This document shows, piece after piece, positions 38,385 to 49,742 of a stretch of 64,000 nt of DNA (position 1 is the stretch's first letter; each line of letters begins with the position of its first letter). The notes beneath the pieces were generated by a model that saw only the letters and a program-made list of their open reading frames with translations, was not told where the DNA came from and did not search any database. The stretch is from Planctomycetota bacterium (GTDB taxonomy: Bacteria; Planctomycetota; Phycisphaerae; UBA1845; UTPLA1): contig JADJRI010000006.1 of assembly GCA_016712275.1 (NCBI GenBank), forward strand, positions 124,001-188,000, in the 5' to 3' direction. Made by a program: the position numbers and the translations under genes.

Positions 38385-40837
38385 GTTTTTTTCTTTTCCG
38401 TTTCTTCGTCGGCGCTTCCGCCGGCCGACCTGCCTGGTCGTTCCACTGGAATCGTGATTCGGTACATTGTAATGGAATTCTCAGGCGTGCGCCGCACGCC
38501 ATTGACCTCGAGCATGGCCGGCGCCGGCTCGTAGGCAAATCCGATCAGCAGCGCGGTTTCCCGGGTGACGGCGTGGGAACAATCCAGAATTCGCCCGTGC
38601 GAGCGGGTCATTTCGTTGCGGCCGTTGGAATCGCGTTCGATCAGATCGAACAATGACAGCAGCCGCAGGGCGGTGAGCTCTTTTCCGGAAATGGAGGTGG
38701 ACTTTGTATCGGTCGAGAACGTCGCATTGATGCTTTCCCGCCATGTCTTGATGCAGGACGCCAAAGAAAGCTGGTCGTTGGAAATGGCTTTTGGCGGGTC
38801 ATTCGGATTCAACGGGTCTTTGCGAAAGTAGAGGCGCTCCGCGATTGTGTCGGCATCGAGCGATGCTTCCTTGCCGGATTTCGGGAGCGTGCCAAGTTCG
38901 AGACATCGCGCAAGGACGAGCCCCGATTCGCCGGCGATTTCCTGCCGGCCTTCGACGATGATGCAGTTTTCGAGCGTGACGCCCGTGTTGTTCTGGATGT
39001 AGCTCCCTTTTCCGAACCGATTGTTGTCATCGGCGTTCACGACGAGCTTCGCATCGAGCGTGCCACCCAAGGGACCGTGCCAGCGTCCCCAGAATTCCTT
39101 CAGTGTGGCACGAACCGGTACATCCTTCAATGCCAGGCATGCCTGCTCGGCACGATACGTATCGGTGGCGACAAAGGTTGATTCCGAGGCTTCGTCGGTC
39201 GTCGAGCGCGGCAGCGTTCGCAACGGTCCAAGGTCTTGCGGCCCATTGGCATCGGTGTATCCCGCGGGGAGGCGAAGCCCCAGTCGCGTGTGGTCGGGCG
39301 TCTTTACGCCGAAGAAACAGGTGCCATAGGCGTAATCAGAACCGGCGCGGACGTCGAGAATTGTCGTTTGGCGGACCTTGGTCGACATGCCGCGCAAGGA
39401 CCATACCATGACGACGCCGATGACCGTGCCGACCAAGCTGACGATGGCGAAGGCCGACCAACTGTGCTGCTGCCATTGCCGCTTCTTCATGTAGTAAAAT
39501 GAGCCACTGGCCGAAAAAAAATAGGCCGCGGCAAAGAATAGGGCGAACATCATGAAAGCGAAGCCGAGTCCCTTGTAACTGATTGTGCCGGTGATTTCGT
39601 CGTAGAGGTTTTTTCGATTTTGCATGAAGGCATTGACCGGCTCGATCGACTTCGGCAGGCCGAGAAAGTTGGACGCCAGCACCCGCTCGCATACATTATG
39701 GAATTCCTTGAACCCATCATTCGACTCGGTCTGGCCGGCGGAAGCGGGACCGATTGCCTTGGCTATGCCGGCCGGTGCGGGCAGGAGATCGCGCAACGAC
39801 GCGCCGACAAAAGTCAGGTTTCCGCGGCCGAGTAAATTGCGATAGGCAATCGGCGATAGACCGCGGGCATCGGATGGAATTCCGATCATGTCGGGCAGCT
39901 TGATCATGTCGCAGCGGGCGATGGGGTTTTTGGCGTACCTGCGCATGAGTCTGTTTGAATAGGTCTCATTTTTGACGATATCGCGCGTGAACTCCTGCGC
40001 TTCGCGAACACGGGTGACGCCTTTGATCGTGACGGGCAGGTGACGGGCGAGGGACGATTTGGCAAGGGACTGCCAGTTTTTGCCGGCGGTGATAAGCAGG
40101 CTGCCGCCATTCTTGACCCATTCGACCAGCGCGGTGATTTGACGCTCCGAAAGTTCGGTCGGATCGGCATCGTCCCAGACAATGGCGTCGACCGCTTCAA
40201 GCCCCTGCCAGTACTGCGGCAGCTCACGGGGCGACATCGGCCGGACATGCCGCGCGTTTGTGAGGCCGGCGGTGTTGTTGCCGACATCGAGACAGAGCAG
40301 GTGTGGCAGTTTTCTGGGGTTTGTCAGATCGACGATAAGCAATTCATCGGCGGACGGTTCGCTGGTGAATTGCGGCGTGACGATGACACCGACTTCATCG
40401 CCATTTTCGAGTTGCATTTTGACAAGATCGCCATTGGCGTCATAGAGCCGGACCTGAAGCGTCGAATCCTGGGAGAAAATTGAAGGATAAAAATAGACTT
40501 CCTTGGGATGCCACTCGCCATCGGGCGTGAGGCCGCCCAGGTCCTGGGCCGAAATGACGATATCGCCATCGCGATCCTGTTGCGCGACGCGCAACTCACC
40601 ATCGAACGGTTCGGCGCCGGACCAGCTCAGATCGATGGAGACGAGGGATGTGCAGCCCGTGCGGACGATGGGCATCGTTCCTTCGAAAAGGCCGACGCGG
40701 CGAAATCGTGCCCGCACCTGGGCGTCGACTGAGGTCGTTGCACATAACACGCAGACAATGGCGATCCACCGCGCGACAAGGACTGCAACCGGCCGCGATA
40801 CGATGCCTCGATGAATCGATTTCTCAACGTTTCTCAC
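38381..40837 (-). CDS. Large membrane-anchored protein with GATase-like domain, ABC-operon member
   Basis: About 818 residues. A signal or membrane helix (VARWIAIVCVLCATTSVDA) leads to a beta-rich part, then a Rossmann/GATase1-like segment (VDAIVWDDADPTELSERQITALVEWVKNGGSLLITAG) as seen in GldG- and DUF4350-type proteins. Two membrane helices follow near 39380-39570 (GLGFAFMMFALFFAAAYFF and AFAIVSLVGTVIGVVMVWS), then another long soluble part. The GTG at 40837 overlaps the MazG stop by 4 nt (GTGA); the longer GTG at 40861 would overlap it by 28. The 3' end overlaps the ATPase. It is probably an accessory subunit of that transporter; precise role unknown. Confidence 0.65.
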
Positions 40838-41130
40838 GGTTTTTCGTGATGGCACTGACACACCATGTCACCGCAGCCCGGACATCCCTCGCCATATTTG
40901 GCGCGAACGGCAGCCGCGAGGTCGATGCCTTCGATGTTGGCCAGGGTCGCCAGCCAGGCCATGACATCGGCGAATTCGCCTTCTTTTTCCTCGTGGGATC
41001 CTTCGCGAACCGCGGTGGCCAGCTCGCCCACTTCCTCCATCAACCACATGAACGTCGGGGCGGAGCCCCGTTTGCGGTCTTTCGCGGAATACATGCGTTC
41101 GATGATCTGCTGGAATTCTGAAATTCCCAT
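40834..41130 (-). CDS. MazG-like nucleotide pyrophosphohydrolase with Cys/His tail
   Basis: The 98-residue protein has the MazG core: TFMWLMEEVGELATAVREG (EExxE metal site), then EGEFADVMAWLATLANIEGIDL (ExxD). Such enzymes hydrolyse non-canonical NTPs. The C-terminus adds CPGCGDMVCQCHHEKP, a small possible zinc-binding tail not present in typical MazG. It heads the coupled ABC gene group. Confidence 0.82.
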   Translation of the reverse strand: MGISEFQQIIERMYSAKDRKRGSAPTFMWLMEEVGELATAVREGSHEEKEGEFADVMAWLATLANIEGIDLAAAVRAKYGEGCPGCGDMVCQCHHEKP

Positions 41131-41302
41131 GGGCCAATAGCCTCGCGAGTTCTTGAGTTCCGGATCCCCGGCCTCGGCTTATTGTATGCGTCCTCGAAGA
41201 TGCATGAAAGTCGCATGCCGCCATCGCCACCATTGTCGCGGCTCACTTTGCGAAGATCGGGGCCGTACCTGGTTCGGTACTGGTAACGTTTGATGAAATT
41301 CC

Positions 41303-41327
41303 ATAGCCGGGGGCGGCTGTGCCACGT
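41303..41327. repeat. Dispersed CACAGCCG palindrome, copy E
   Basis: ATAGCCG-GGGG-CGGCTGTGCCACGT in the spacer between the TPR-peptidase gene and mazG; same orientation as copy A. Confidence 0.55.
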
Positions 41328-41366
41328 CGAACTTTGCCAGTACCCCGGGTTCGATGCTTATTGAAC

Positions 41367-44253
41367 TTAACGGCTCAGCTCTTCCGCCTTCTGTTGATAC
41401 GCTCTGGCTTTCTCCTGGTTTCCCAATTTTTCGTGAATCTCCGCGAGGCCCTCAAAACCGAGGGGGTCCTCCGGCAGGAGCTTCACGACCACCTGGTATT
41501 CCTGCTCGGCCTCCACATATTTGCCGTCGGCCGCCAGCACTTCCGCGAGGGCCAAGTGGACATCGGGATCGTATGGGTCGATCTGAATGGCCTGAAGATA
41601 CCAATGCGCCGCCTTGGCACGCTGTTCCTGGCGATCGTAGATTCGTGCGATTTGACGGGCGACGGCCGGTTCATCTTCCACCAATCTGAACAGGGCTTCG
41701 AGCTGTTTCAGGGCGCTTTCGAGATTTCGCCGGCGCAGGTGGATTGCGGCCATGCGACGAAAGGAATCGGGATCCTCAGGCATTCGCTTCTGATACTCGG
41801 CATATTTTTCCAGTGCCCGCGGCCATGCTTCATCGGCTTGCATCAGGTATGCGGAATATTTGATTGCGGACACATTGTCGGGCCGCACGTCGGCCAGACG
41901 ATGAATAAACTCGGCCGCCTCGTCGAGAAAGGCCCGCCGGTCGGCTTCGTCGCGCTCGGCGAGCGATTTGGCGACAAGTATATGACACATCGCTTCCAAA
42001 GCGGCGGGCTGATTGGGATCGACTTCGAGTGCCTTTTCGGCGGCACTTTTTGCCTTTTCGGGATCTCCATCCACCAGACAGGCGTTGGCCAGTTCGGCGA
42101 GCCGATTGGCATCGTCCGGCTTATCCTCAAGTTTTTTCGATCTCCTCCGGGTCTTCGAGTGGCGTTTGCGGCAGACCCCATTTCGCGGCCTCGGCGACTG
42201 CCCACGTGTGAAAGTCCCTGTCGAATTGCGCGGTTGAGATTTTCAGGACGGCCTGAAACGCGGCCTCCTGTTGTTTGCCCTCGCGAAACGCGGCCAGCAA
42301 ATCGAGAATCGCCTGATACTTGAAGCGATGGATGATGTACTCCGACATCCATTCGCTCTGGGCATAGGCCAGCGAGCGATCGGTCGGCCGTTTCGGTCTG
42401 ACGAAACCCCAATCGACATTCTGCAAAGTGAATAAGCGATCCCGGCGAATCGCATCGGTCAGCAGTTGCTTGTAGGTCCACGATCGCGGAGAGGGCTCTT
42501 CATAAACGGCCAACCCCTCGGTGAACCAGTGCGGAATTCGGTTTTCCGTGACCGCGAGCGTTACCGTGTGCGTGAATTCGTGGCGCAAGACGCTGGCCCA
42601 ATTGAAGCGACCGAATGGCGGACGGCCGCGCGGGGCGGTCATGGCAATCACGCGGCCGGTGCAGGCGCCGATGGTGCCGATGAAGGGCCGACCGGCGATG
42701 CGAACACTGAAGCCCTGGTGATCGGGAAAGAGTTCGATGATGGTTTTGTGTTTCAGTTTCGCATTGAAGTCGTCGCATACGTCTGCGTAAACGGACTCGA
42801 GCGTACGCGAAAAGTAGGGGGCGGCAACAGCATCCGCGTCGGCGTCATACTTTATGATGAAATGCTCGCTTTCGAGTGTCGCAAAATGGTCGATGCGATC
42901 GAGAAGATTGAGCACGTTGAAGGTGTGCTGGTTGAAGCTGTCGAGTTCAAACGACGCTTCAAGACTTTTGCGGGCTTTTTGTTCTTCACCCAGCTCCATG
43001 TAGAGCTGGCCGAGGCTCGTTCTCGGTTCCGGCCAATAGGCTGCGTACTCGATCGCTTTTTTGAATTGCACCTCGGCCGGCTCGAATTGACGTCCGGCCG
43101 ACAGCCATTGGCCGAGCGCGAAATGGAAAACGGCGGGCGTCGGATTAAAAGCGGAAACGCGCTTTTGGAGTTCGGTGGACGCCGCCCGATCGCCATCGCG
43201 CAACCTGGCGGCGGCGAGCACGCCGATCGCGTCTTCGCTTCGCGGATTGATTTTCAAGGCACGCTCCGCGAACTCGGCCGCCCTGGCGTATTTACGCTCG
43301 GTCATGCGCAAATCGGCCATGAGCACGAATGCGCCGACATGATTCGGGTTTGCCTCCAACGCCCGATTGCCAAGGGATTCGCACTCGTCAAAATTCCAGT
43401 CTTCCAGATGAGACCGCGCGAGGCCGACCATGGCGTCCGCGACCTTGGGATTCTGCTTCAAGACTTCGTCAAATTCGCCACGGGCATCCGCAAGATTGTG
43501 TTTCGCGAGCAGGAGTTCGGCCGAGGCCAAACGGGCCGGCCAATAAGCCGCATCATGAAAAGCGATGGCGGTTCCGAAGCACTCATCGAGTACATGCCGT
43601 GTGCGCTGCACAAGATTGGTTTTGGTAAGCTCGGAATAGCGGTAGAAGCCCTTTCCCAGCGAAGTGAGGGCTTCGGCGTCATCGGGCAGAGCATCGCCGG
43701 TCATCACATCGTCGCAATGTTTGTATGCGGCGATTGCGTCCCTTGTTTTTCCCAGTTTTTCGAGCGACTGGCCCAGCAGCGTCCAGCCGGCTGGGTCGCT
43801 TTTGTCGAGCCTTGTCGCGCTGCGATGATGTTCGATGGCCTGTTCATAGGAGCCGACAGCGGCGAGCAGGCGGCCCATGAGATTATGCCAACGAGCTGAT
43901 TTCGCGCCTTCGCTTTCGATCGCACGAAGCCGGCTTGCACCCGTACTGTACTCGCCCAAATCCAGATCGAGCTCAGCACGTTCGCAGGCCACCCGCAATG
44001 CAAACGCGGGATTTGATTTTAGAGCGTTGTGGATGGCCAGGGCTTCGTCGTATCGGCCGTGGAGGCGATGGTCGCGGGCGGTGCGGAGTTGCTGGTCGGG
44101 GCCGGCGGGCATTGTGGTCGGTTCGTCTTCCGACCTGAGATATGATGGAAACGAGAATGCCAAGATAAGGAGCGATAGGAACGAAATGGTGCGAAGTGGG
44201 TTCATGGAGCGGACCATTTTGGAATCATAGAACCGCCGGCAGTCCGGGATCAA
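41367..44253 (-). CDS. Secreted TPR protein with an embedded HExxH metallopeptidase domain (one frameshift)
   Basis: After a signal peptide come TPR repeats (about 40-400), a peptidase-like domain with SVLRHEFTHTVTLAV and the downstream Glu in WFTEGLAVYEE, and then more TPR repeats. HEFTH plus E at 20-odd residues is the gluzincin zinc site. Near 42132-42137 a run of six T (A on the coding strand) puts the reading +1; with five, the protein continues EKLEDKPDDANRLAELANACL into the C-terminal TPRs. Repaired length is about 960 residues. The role may be processing of cell-surface or secreted proteins; the substrate is unknown. Confidence 0.75.
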
Positions 44254-44265
44254 TCATCCCGCCGG

Positions 44266-44730
44266 TCATTCTTCCCCGAAAGCATCTTTGAACAAGTCCT
44301 GATAGTCGCCGAGGAGCACCAGCTGAAAATAAAACGCAATTGCCTCAATGATCATGGCGGAAAATGCCGCGACTTGATGCAGGCCAATGGAAATTCCCGT
44401 GTCGATCGACGCGCCGAGTGCGGCGGTCAGCAATATTGCCGCGATTCCGCACATGCTCCATCGCAGCGCGACCGATTTCATTCGGCGAATGCGATGGGAG
44501 AATGCGGCATCGAGATCGTGATGCTGGATCGATTGGGTGATGATTTTGTCCTGCACGACGAAATACATGAAGAGTACGACATGAACGAAGCAGGTGAAGA
44601 GCGCGGCGAGCACGCCCAGCAGAACATGCCGCGTGTATCCCTGCTGCGCGTCCACCAGCAGGCCCATGGCGGCGGTTAATGCCAGGAGCAGCAAATCCAC
44701 GATGGCGAAAAGGGTAAAGCTGATTTTCAT
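44266..44730 (-). CDS. Small four-helix membrane protein
   Basis: The 154-residue protein has four predicted helices (LFAIVDLLLLALTAAMGLL, VLLGVLAALFTCFVHVVLFMYF, SMCGIAAILLTAALGA and AAFSAMIIEAIAFYFQLVLL) and an acidic end. No family was recognised. It is 13 nt upstream of the TPR-peptidase gene on the same strand and probably cotranscribed. Confidence 0.6.
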   Translation of the reverse strand: MKISFTLFAIVDLLLLALTAAMGLLVDAQQGYTRHVLLGVLAALFTCFVHVVLFMYFVVQDKIITQSIQHHDLDAAFSHRIRRMKSVALRWSMCGIAAILLTAALGASIDTGISIGLHQVAAFSAMIIEAIAFYFQLVLLGDYQDLFKDAFGEE

Positions 44731-45108
44731 GTGCGATGGCGACGATTTTTGTCTTGCTGAATTTCAGATTTTTTTTGCCGACAACTTGCCGGACACCCTG
44801 AGCATGCCAATAATCTAACAGAAGTAACAACGACTGACCCGCCGACCACGCACGCATTCATCACGCCCGATTTTCGCGAGCCCCCGACATTTGGAATTGA
44901 GCATGAACTGAATTGTCCGTTGCCATTGTTTGCATTCAGTCGGCGCGTTTTTTTCCAAGGAATGCAACCGGCGGCGGCAGAGCGCGAAAAAGAAGATGGA
45001 AACGTCGTGTGCCGGTCCTACATCGGCGACGACTTCACGATTCCCTACCTTCCCTCCGCATGGGTCCGGGGAGACCACTCCTTTCCTGGGCCCATGCCCC
45101 TTATTACA
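44731..45108. other. Intergenic region with no gene seen
   Basis: The 378 nt between two minus-strand membrane-protein genes hold no convincing open frame, repeat or hairpin terminator. It probably carries the promoter of the downstream gene. Confidence 0.45.
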
Positions 45109-46578
45109 TCAATATTTGGCTCGTCGCGAGACAATCTGCGCGGCCGCCGCGATGACTGCCTGCACGATGATGCCGGGCACGAGCGGACCCGGCGTGTTCT
45201 TCATGAGCAGAATCCACATGCCCAGCGGCGACGAGGAGAACATGATGGATTTGGGCGCATCGGCATGGCGCTCGTTGGCATATTCGAGGGTGAGATCTCC
45301 CACGAGGGGCAATGCCCACGTTGCAATGAGCAGGATCAGCAAAACCCATGCGGCGCTTTGCACATAGGCATAGGAAAACCGCAGCGCGCCGCCGAAAGTC
45401 AGGAGTGCAAGCAGGAACGATGCAACGAGATAGCCCATCGCCTGTTTCAGGGGAACATTTCCGGTATCGAGGGCATCGACCATGCTGGTTTGATTTACCA
45501 TGGCAAGAATGCCAAAAACGACAATGGTGGCGGCGACGGCCGTTTCCCATGTGCCACGGGGTCGCGGTGCTTTAAAAGCCGCGTCTTTTTTCCGTCGCTT
45601 GGACCACTGCACGGCGCTGCGGGCGGCATTGGCCACGGGCAGGAGTGCAACCAATGCGAGTGAGATGATGGTGGCGAGGACCTGCGTCGAAACATCCGCC
45701 ATTTTACTCTGGATGCGAATCGTCACCGAATTGGGTAGTGTCAGGCCGATTGCGCACGCGAGTGTGCAGAGCGCGACCAACGCAAAGGCCAGCGGCTGCG
45801 TGAACGCCGGGACATCGTCGCGCAAATAGCGCCTCGATGCGGCGATGAAGAAAGTCAGCGCCAGCACAATTTGAAAGAGCATTGAAATGACAATGGACTT
45901 CGCCGCATCCGGCGAGATGCTGCTCGTTGCGGCGCTCGACATGTTGTAAATCACGTTGTAATTCAGAAGAAGCGCGAGACCGGGGTGGGCCGTCAGGAAT
46001 TCCGCCAGCGGCGGTATGAACGCCAGGAACGAAAGCGGCATCAAGAGCGCGGCGAAGGAAAGCTTCCCGCGATAGCTCAATCCTGCCAGGACCGATCCGG
46101 TCCATGCGACCAGGGCAAGGCAGGCCAGCGCCACAAACAAGAAGGAGGGGGCATACCAGGAAAGGCCGGCAAGCTGTGCCAGCACGGTGCAGGCGAACCA
46201 ATTTACGACAGTCAATCCAAGAATCGTTGCGGTCGGCCCGGTCAGATAGCCCACCACGGCCATTCGGCCGGACATGGCGGTCGATCGGTGTGACGTGATC
46301 ATGTCGCTGGAAAAATCGCGGAGGATCGTTTTGTTGATCGCCCCGGCGCCGACCAGAATGATCAGGATCGCCGAAATCACAATCGTGAGCGTCAGCGATC
46401 CGGCGGCAAAACGCGAGAGCGTCAGGTATTCACCGGAGCCCCGAAAAAACAGGACATTGAAAAATGCCATCGCCCCGGCATAGATACAGACGAGCGGAAT
46501 CAGCCGTTTCATGCCGCCGTTCAGTCGAAACTGTACCCATCCGATCGGGTTGAATGCGGAATCAATTTCTGCGGCCAT
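45109..46578 (-). CDS. Polytopic membrane protein, unknown function
   Basis: The 489-residue protein has about twelve predicted helices. Parts resemble Yip1- or ABC-2-like membrane proteins (an N-terminal VQFRLNGGMKRLIPLVCIYAG start) but no diagnostic motif is visible. Two glycosyltransferase genes lie upstream on the same strand, 50 nt away, so a role in export of glycans or in the cell envelope is possible. Confidence 0.55.
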   Translation of the reverse strand: MAAEIDSAFNPIGWVQFRLNGGMKRLIPLVCIYAGAMAFFNVLFFRGSGEYLTLSRFAAGSLTLTIVISAILIILVGAGAINKTILRDFSSDMITSHRSTAMSGRMAVVGYLTGPTATILGLTVVNWFACTVLAQLAGLSWYAPSFLFVALACLALVAWTGSVLAGLSYRGKLSFAALLMPLSFLAFIPPLAEFLTAHPGLALLLNYNVIYNMSSAATSSISPDAAKSIVISMLFQIVLALTFFIAASRRYLRDDVPAFTQPLAFALVALCTLACAIGLTLPNSVTIRIQSKMADVSTQVLATIISLALVALLPVANAARSAVQWSKRRKKDAAFKAPRPRGTWETAVAATIVVFGILAMVNQTSMVDALDTGNVPLKQAMGYLVASFLLALLTFGGALRFSYAYVQSAAWVLLILLIATWALPLVGDLTLEYANERHADAPKSIMFSSSPLGMWILLMKNTPGPLVPGIIVQAVIAAAAQIVSRRAKY

Positions 46579-46628
46579 GCGTCACTCCGGCGCGATTGGT
46601 TTCGTTCGCCAGGGTTTTTCTCCGATTC

Positions 46629-47972
46629 TTATTCCAATGAATCATACACGGATTGATTCGGGTTGTCCGGCCCCGGTTTCTGCCCCGCATCGCCGGCCCA
46701 TCGTTTGCGGATGTGTATCAGGGCGGCCAGCAGCATCAGGGCGCTGATGAGCGGCATGCCGATGCGCGCGGTGAATTCACGTCCACTCTCGGTGAGCAAA
46801 TCGCCGGTCAGCAGGACCAGACCAACCGATCCCACGCCAAGGCCGACGAACAATCGATCCATTGGTTTTCTAAGCGTTGTAGCCGCAACGAAGCCAAAGA
46901 ATGCCGTATATGCGGGAATGAGCAGGCAAAAATGTCCTGTCCAGGTGATACCGGAAAGGGCGAGCGAGACCGGCGCAAGAATGGCCCAGTCCGCGGCGGT
47001 TACGATCGCATGTTGATTTTCCCTGGGCCGAACCGCGAAGGCCGTGATGAGAAGTATGAATACAGACAACAGGCGCTGGATGTATTGAATGACATCGTCG
47101 TCCAGCTCGGCGAGGTTGACGCGGTCTTCGGGCATCACGCTGGTATGCCCAAGCAGACGGTTGGTAACGGCGGTGAGCGACTGGTTCATCCCAACGGAAT
47201 CGACATCGCCGTCGCCGACAAAGGCGTCGATGACATGGGCACGCCACCGATCGAGCAGGGTGTGATTCATCTCAAAGCCGAGCGCTGCCGACGGAATCAA
47301 TTCGAAGAACAGTGCCGCACCGATTGCGCAACCGGCCAGCGCCCGCCAATCGCGGCGATAGAGCAGGTACAATCCCCAAAGCCCCGGCGTGACCTTGATG
47401 CAGGCGGCGAAGGCGACGAGAAAGCCGCACAAGAACCGGCGCTTGGTGACGAGGCACCATCCCGCGCCGATGACCAGCACTGCGATGAAGAGATTGATGT
47501 TGCCGTGGCGAAGATCGGAATGAACAAATCGCGCCGAGACGATGATGGAGGCGAGTTTCGCCCAATCGGCCGGCGGACCGGCCGAGGTGGTGAACATGCG
47601 CCACGCGGCGCCGAAGGCGATGACAATGCAGGCGTATTTTGCCAACTGCCAGACAACTGCGGCGGCTGATGCGGGAATCCACGTCAGCGGTTTCATCAGG
47701 ACGAGAAACACGGGCGGGTAAAGATAGTCGGGATGGCGCTCATACAATTCGTTGTCGCGGCCGATCTCAGCGGCGAAGGGAAGAAACCGTTTGAGGGTGG
47801 GCAGGCGTTTCTCGTTGTTCATTGTCCGCAGGAATGAGACCATGTCGGCGATGACGTATATTAATACAATGGCCGCAAGGATGGTCAGAACGCGACGGCG
47901 CGTTTGGGCCTTGGGTTCCGGATTCCCGGTTGCCGTTTGGCCCAGTCCATTATCTTGTCGTGCCGGGGTCAT
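46629..47972 (-). CDS. GT87-family (DUF2029) membrane glycosyltransferase
   Basis: The 447-residue polytopic protein has GT87 hallmarks: HPDYLYPPVFLVLMKPLTWIP, LRHGNINLFIAVLVIGAG, AACIKVTPGLWGLYLLYRRDW and VGMNQSL. Family members are polyprenyl-phosphate-mannose-dependent mannosyltransferases acting on the outer face of the membrane. It follows the GT39-like gene by 16 nt. manA elsewhere in the window could supply mannose precursors. Confidence 0.78.
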   Translation of the reverse strand: MTPARQDNGLGQTATGNPEPKAQTRRRVLTILAAIVLIYVIADMVSFLRTMNNEKRLPTLKRFLPFAAEIGRDNELYERHPDYLYPPVFLVLMKPLTWIPASAAAVVWQLAKYACIVIAFGAAWRMFTTSAGPPADWAKLASIIVSARFVHSDLRHGNINLFIAVLVIGAGWCLVTKRRFLCGFLVAFAACIKVTPGLWGLYLLYRRDWRALAGCAIGAALFFELIPSAALGFEMNHTLLDRWRAHVIDAFVGDGDVDSVGMNQSLTAVTNRLLGHTSVMPEDRVNLAELDDDVIQYIQRLLSVFILLITAFAVRPRENQHAIVTAADWAILAPVSLALSGITWTGHFCLLIPAYTAFFGFVAATTLRKPMDRLFVGLGVGSVGLVLLTGDLLTESGREFTARIGMPLISALMLLAALIHIRKRWAGDAGQKPGPDNPNQSVYDSLE

Positions 47973-47988
47973 GCGGTTCGCAGTCTAA

Positions 47989-49560
47989 TCAGGGTCGCGC
48001 CGGGCCGGTAGCCGATCGTTGCGGCGACCTGGGCGATTTTGAAACCACGCGATAGACATGAACGTGTCGCCCTTGCGGGCCGTAGGTCACTGGCTTTTCA
48101 AATTGCGATGACTGCGATGCGAGCCACTCAAAGTGGGCGATCTCGCTGAGTTGACCGCGATGGGAGTCTTGGGCATCGACATACCATGCGGGTTTTTTGC
48201 CTCGAATCAGCCGAAGGATGCGCGACTGCGTGTCGCTGCGGCGACCCTTCACCCACAGATTGCTCGGAAATGTCCGTCCGGCATAGAACATGATTTGCTC
48301 AAGATGCTCGTGTGCCAGAATGCGATCATCGGGCTGAGCCATTTGTCGAAGTTGAATCCCAGCTTCTCGATAATGGTTCTTGCCCGCGTAAACCGGCCGT
48401 GCAAGATAGACGGCCGCCGGCAGGGGTATCAGCAGCAGGAGAAACCGAATCACGGAGAAGCGAACGGCGTGAGGAGTATTCTGCAGGCGACTTCTCGCAA
48501 GTTCCATCAAGGCGAGCCAGCCGGATGCGGCCCAGGGAATCATCAGGACGGCGGGGATGGCCGCATAGCGCTCGCTGATTTCGCCATAGACCATGGCCCG
48601 TATCTGCAGAAGGATGACATAAACGGTCGCACAGGTGAGCAACAGAAATTTGCCCTGATTCTGTGACTTGCGGGCATGCCTGACCAATGCACCGACCAGA
48701 AACAGGATGGCAAATACGTATCGACCGCTGCGCAAACACTCTTCGAGGAAACGCCCCGGCGTCTTCCACCAGGGCAGGACATAGGCCAGAATTCCCGGCG
48801 ATGAGTCGCCCGCGCCGCCAAGAAGCTTCAGCAAGTCCAGCGGATTCTTGTTCGGCAGCCATTTGTCAGTTGCAAGAGAATGGGGCGCGATGACGAGTGC
48901 AAAGCAGCCTGTCATGATTAACATGCCGCCAATGCGGCGTGGGCCGCCGGCCGACTTCATCGAAATCCACCAGCAAATGATGGAAGCGATGAAAAGACTG
49001 ATGGCTTCCTGTTTGAAAAGATAGGCCATGCCGATCAGCGCGCCGCCGAATGCCAATCGCATGGGACTGCGATGTAGAATCGCGGAATAAACCAGCAACA
49101 AGGCAAATAAATAAAGCGCGAGGTGGGGCATGTCCGACAGAACCCCGGCTGAAAGGTGTGCCCCTTGCGGCCAGATTGCAACCAGCACCGCGGCGGCCAG
49201 AGCGGTGTGCTCGTCGAACAATTTCCGCGTTAATAGCACAATGGCCAGACAAACGCCGATGCCCCCGATCATGGCGATGAGTTCGCCGCAGCGTTGCCAT
49301 GCTTCGGGTGTGTCGCCGCCGACGAGGGTGCCGATGGTCCGATGGGTCCAGAGAAGCAGCAGGGAATAACCGGGCTGTCGGGTGGTGACGCGCATGGCCT
49401 CGGACAGATTGGTCTCCATGCGACGCGAAAACTCGATGAGCTGCACGCCGTTGCGGTCTATGCAGGCCGGTTGCAGGACCAGCGCCGCCCGAATGACCGC
49501 CGCGGCCAGCAGGACAATGCCGGTCAGCCGTCGCAATCGGATCGTGTCGGTTTCCACCAT
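47989..49560 (-). CDS. GT39/PMT_2-type membrane glycosyltransferase
   Basis: The 523-residue protein has the ArnT/PMT plan: an N-terminal helix, an extracytoplasmic Asp region, RQPGYSLLLLWTH, and LFDEHTALAAAVLVAIWPQGAHLSAGVLSDMPHLALYLFALLLV, followed by about ten helices and a soluble C-terminal domain. These enzymes move sugars from lipid carriers to protein or lipid. It is the first gene of the minus-strand pair with the GT87-like gene. Confidence 0.78.
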   Translation of the reverse strand: MVETDTIRLRRLTGIVLLAAAVIRAALVLQPACIDRNGVQLIEFSRRMETNLSEAMRVTTRQPGYSLLLLWTHRTIGTLVGGDTPEAWQRCGELIAMIGGIGVCLAIVLLTRKLFDEHTALAAAVLVAIWPQGAHLSAGVLSDMPHLALYLFALLLVYSAILHRSPMRLAFGGALIGMAYLFKQEAISLFIASIICWWISMKSAGGPRRIGGMLIMTGCFALVIAPHSLATDKWLPNKNPLDLLKLLGGAGDSSPGILAYVLPWWKTPGRFLEECLRSGRYVFAILFLVGALVRHARKSQNQGKFLLLTCATVYVILLQIRAMVYGEISERYAAIPAVLMIPWAASGWLALMELARSRLQNTPHAVRFSVIRFLLLLIPLPAAVYLARPVYAGKNHYREAGIQLRQMAQPDDRILAHEHLEQIMFYAGRTFPSNLWVKGRRSDTQSRILRLIRGKKPAWYVDAQDSHRGQLSEIAHFEWLASQSSQFEKPVTYGPQGRHVHVYRVVSKSPRSPQRSATGPARP

Positions 49561-49742
49561 CGCGCCTATTATGCGAACAACACGGGGTTTACGCTGCGCG
49601 TGTGAAATTCGAAATTGGCGATGAAGATGCTACAATGCCAATGAGATTGTTGTGCCCGGCGATTGATGGAAACCGTGTAATAAGCGGTGCGGGCAATCGG
49701 CCCGCAACAGATTGTACGCTGCATTAATTCAGGATGGTTAGA

